This document shows positions 63,178-64,000 of a stretch of 64,000 nucleotides of DNA, in pieces. Position 1 is the stretch's first letter. Each line of letters starts with the position of its first letter. Location of the stretch: NCBI RefSeq assembly GCF_958979055.1, contig NC_084886.1, forward strand, positions 11,022,654-11,086,653. Direction: 5' to 3'. The notes beneath the pieces are model-generated. The model was given only the letters and a program-made list of their open reading frames with translations. It did no database searches and was not told the origin of the DNA. A program made the position numbers and the translations under genes. The DNA is from Alnus glutinosa. Lineage: Eukaryota; Streptophyta; Magnoliopsida; Fagales; Betulaceae.

Positions 63178-64000
63178 AATTCAAACTAGACAATACCACT
63201 AATGAATTATGAATATATATCTATTATCTAATATGTTGTGAAAGTATGCATTTGGCACAGATGGCAAAAGCTTGTGAAGCAATAAAAATAACAAGCTCAA
63301 TTGATCTTGACTCTTGAGGGTAGGTGCTACCATGGTATGTTGGTAACGCCCATAATGGCGGAGCCGGGAATTCATGCTTGAGGAGATTGAAATGAAACAT
63401 AAATTTTTCAAGATCTTTTATAAATTATAATTATAAGATTACAATACTTATATGTGATGTGGATTTAGTCAATACTTACATACTTAATAAATAAATATAG
63501 ATAGATATAAATCATATTAATTATAATGATGTTTTCATATAATCTAAGCACTATCATATGATCTCGATTAAAAAAGTATTATCATTCAATTTTTGGCATT
63601 TAAAAAAATAAATTAATAGTCAATATAAAAATTAACTTATATTAAGTTGAAACATTAACAATGTTTTACAATGATAATTATTATATTATCATATGGTCAT
63701 ATATATATATATATATATATATAATACTTTTTTTTTTTAAAGTCGATTGATAATACTAATTAGATCATATTTAACGGTTACATAACACAATGTTAAATCA
63801 TATGATCTAAATTATACTGATAATTCATAACTTGTGAATTGTGATTATAATTAATATGTAAGTAATTCCAATTCTAATAACTTAATTTGGGATTTTATGA
63901 ATCACATTATTATTATATATGAATAATATGATTAAGTTTCATAAGTGTCATTATATCATATTAATAATGTGAATTCATACTTACCGTAATTTACATATGT

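Larger units (their letters stand above)
56081..64000. other. Gene-free repeat-rich right end
   Basis: About 7.9 kb with no supportable protein-coding gene. It is composed of MITEs, a SINE, long TA microsatellites, a possible long LTR and a hAT-like repeat, listed separately, in AT-rich unique sequence. From about 63180 to the end I see only AT-rich sequence with short TA runs. Confidence 0.6.

Overview
This window is nuclear DNA of a flowering plant, most likely a woody eudicot. The evidence is spliced genes with GT-AG introns, plant-only families (a PHR1-like MYB-CC factor, a LecRK-S.2-type kinase, a plant pectin methylesterase), very AT-rich intergenic DNA, and dense LINEs, TRIMs, MITEs and SINEs. 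The repeat style resembles what I know from Fagales and related trees, but that placement is a guess. I see no bacterial operon, CRISPR array, phage or viral gene set.

Six protein-coding genes can be reconstructed end to end with consistent splice phases. In order: (1) 5989-8484 (+), an intronless double-kinase protein of the LecRK-S.2 type (831 aa). (2) 8958-12826 (-), a four-EF-hand CML22-like calcium sensor (5 coding exons, 247 aa). (3) 15038-23337 (-), a MYB-CC factor of the PHL2/PHL3 type linked to phosphate starvation (6 coding exons, 305 aa). (4) 29512-44892 (+), a mitochondrial NDUFAF7-like (DUF185) methyltransferase with 14 exons over 15 kb (450 aa), one intron being GC-AG. (5) 45983-48888 (-), a secreted pectinesterase without pro-region (5 exons, 339 aa). 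(6) 53653-55751 (-), cytosolic ribosomal protein uL13/RPL13A (4 exons, 206 aa) with a telo-box and site-II promoter. The genes are functionally unrelated and are not an operon. From memory, CML22 and PHL2 are also neighbours in Arabidopsis, so genes 2 and 3 look like a conserved syntenic pair.

Most of the rest is transposon-derived. A frame-broken LINE (about 16.06-19.52 kb) sits antisense in the last intron of the PHL gene and carries a nested 501-bp TRIM. A second TRIM of exactly the same size and layout lies in intron 4 of the NDUFAF7-like gene. A different 370-bp TRIM lies at 50.5 kb. All three have intact 5-bp target duplications. There is also a 284-bp solo LTR, a MULE-type foldback MITE with 9-bp target duplication, two Harbinger-like MITEs with 3-bp target duplications, tRNA-derived SINEs, a Copia gag relic in CML22 intron 1, and a possible long Gypsy-type LTR at the right end.

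I found no convincing undescribed biological system. The best leads are the two TRIM families, the active-kinase plus pseudokinase protein, the GC-AG intron, and a possible frame-shifting cassette exon in the NDUFAF7-like gene. All homology statements come from recognition of protein families and not from a database search.
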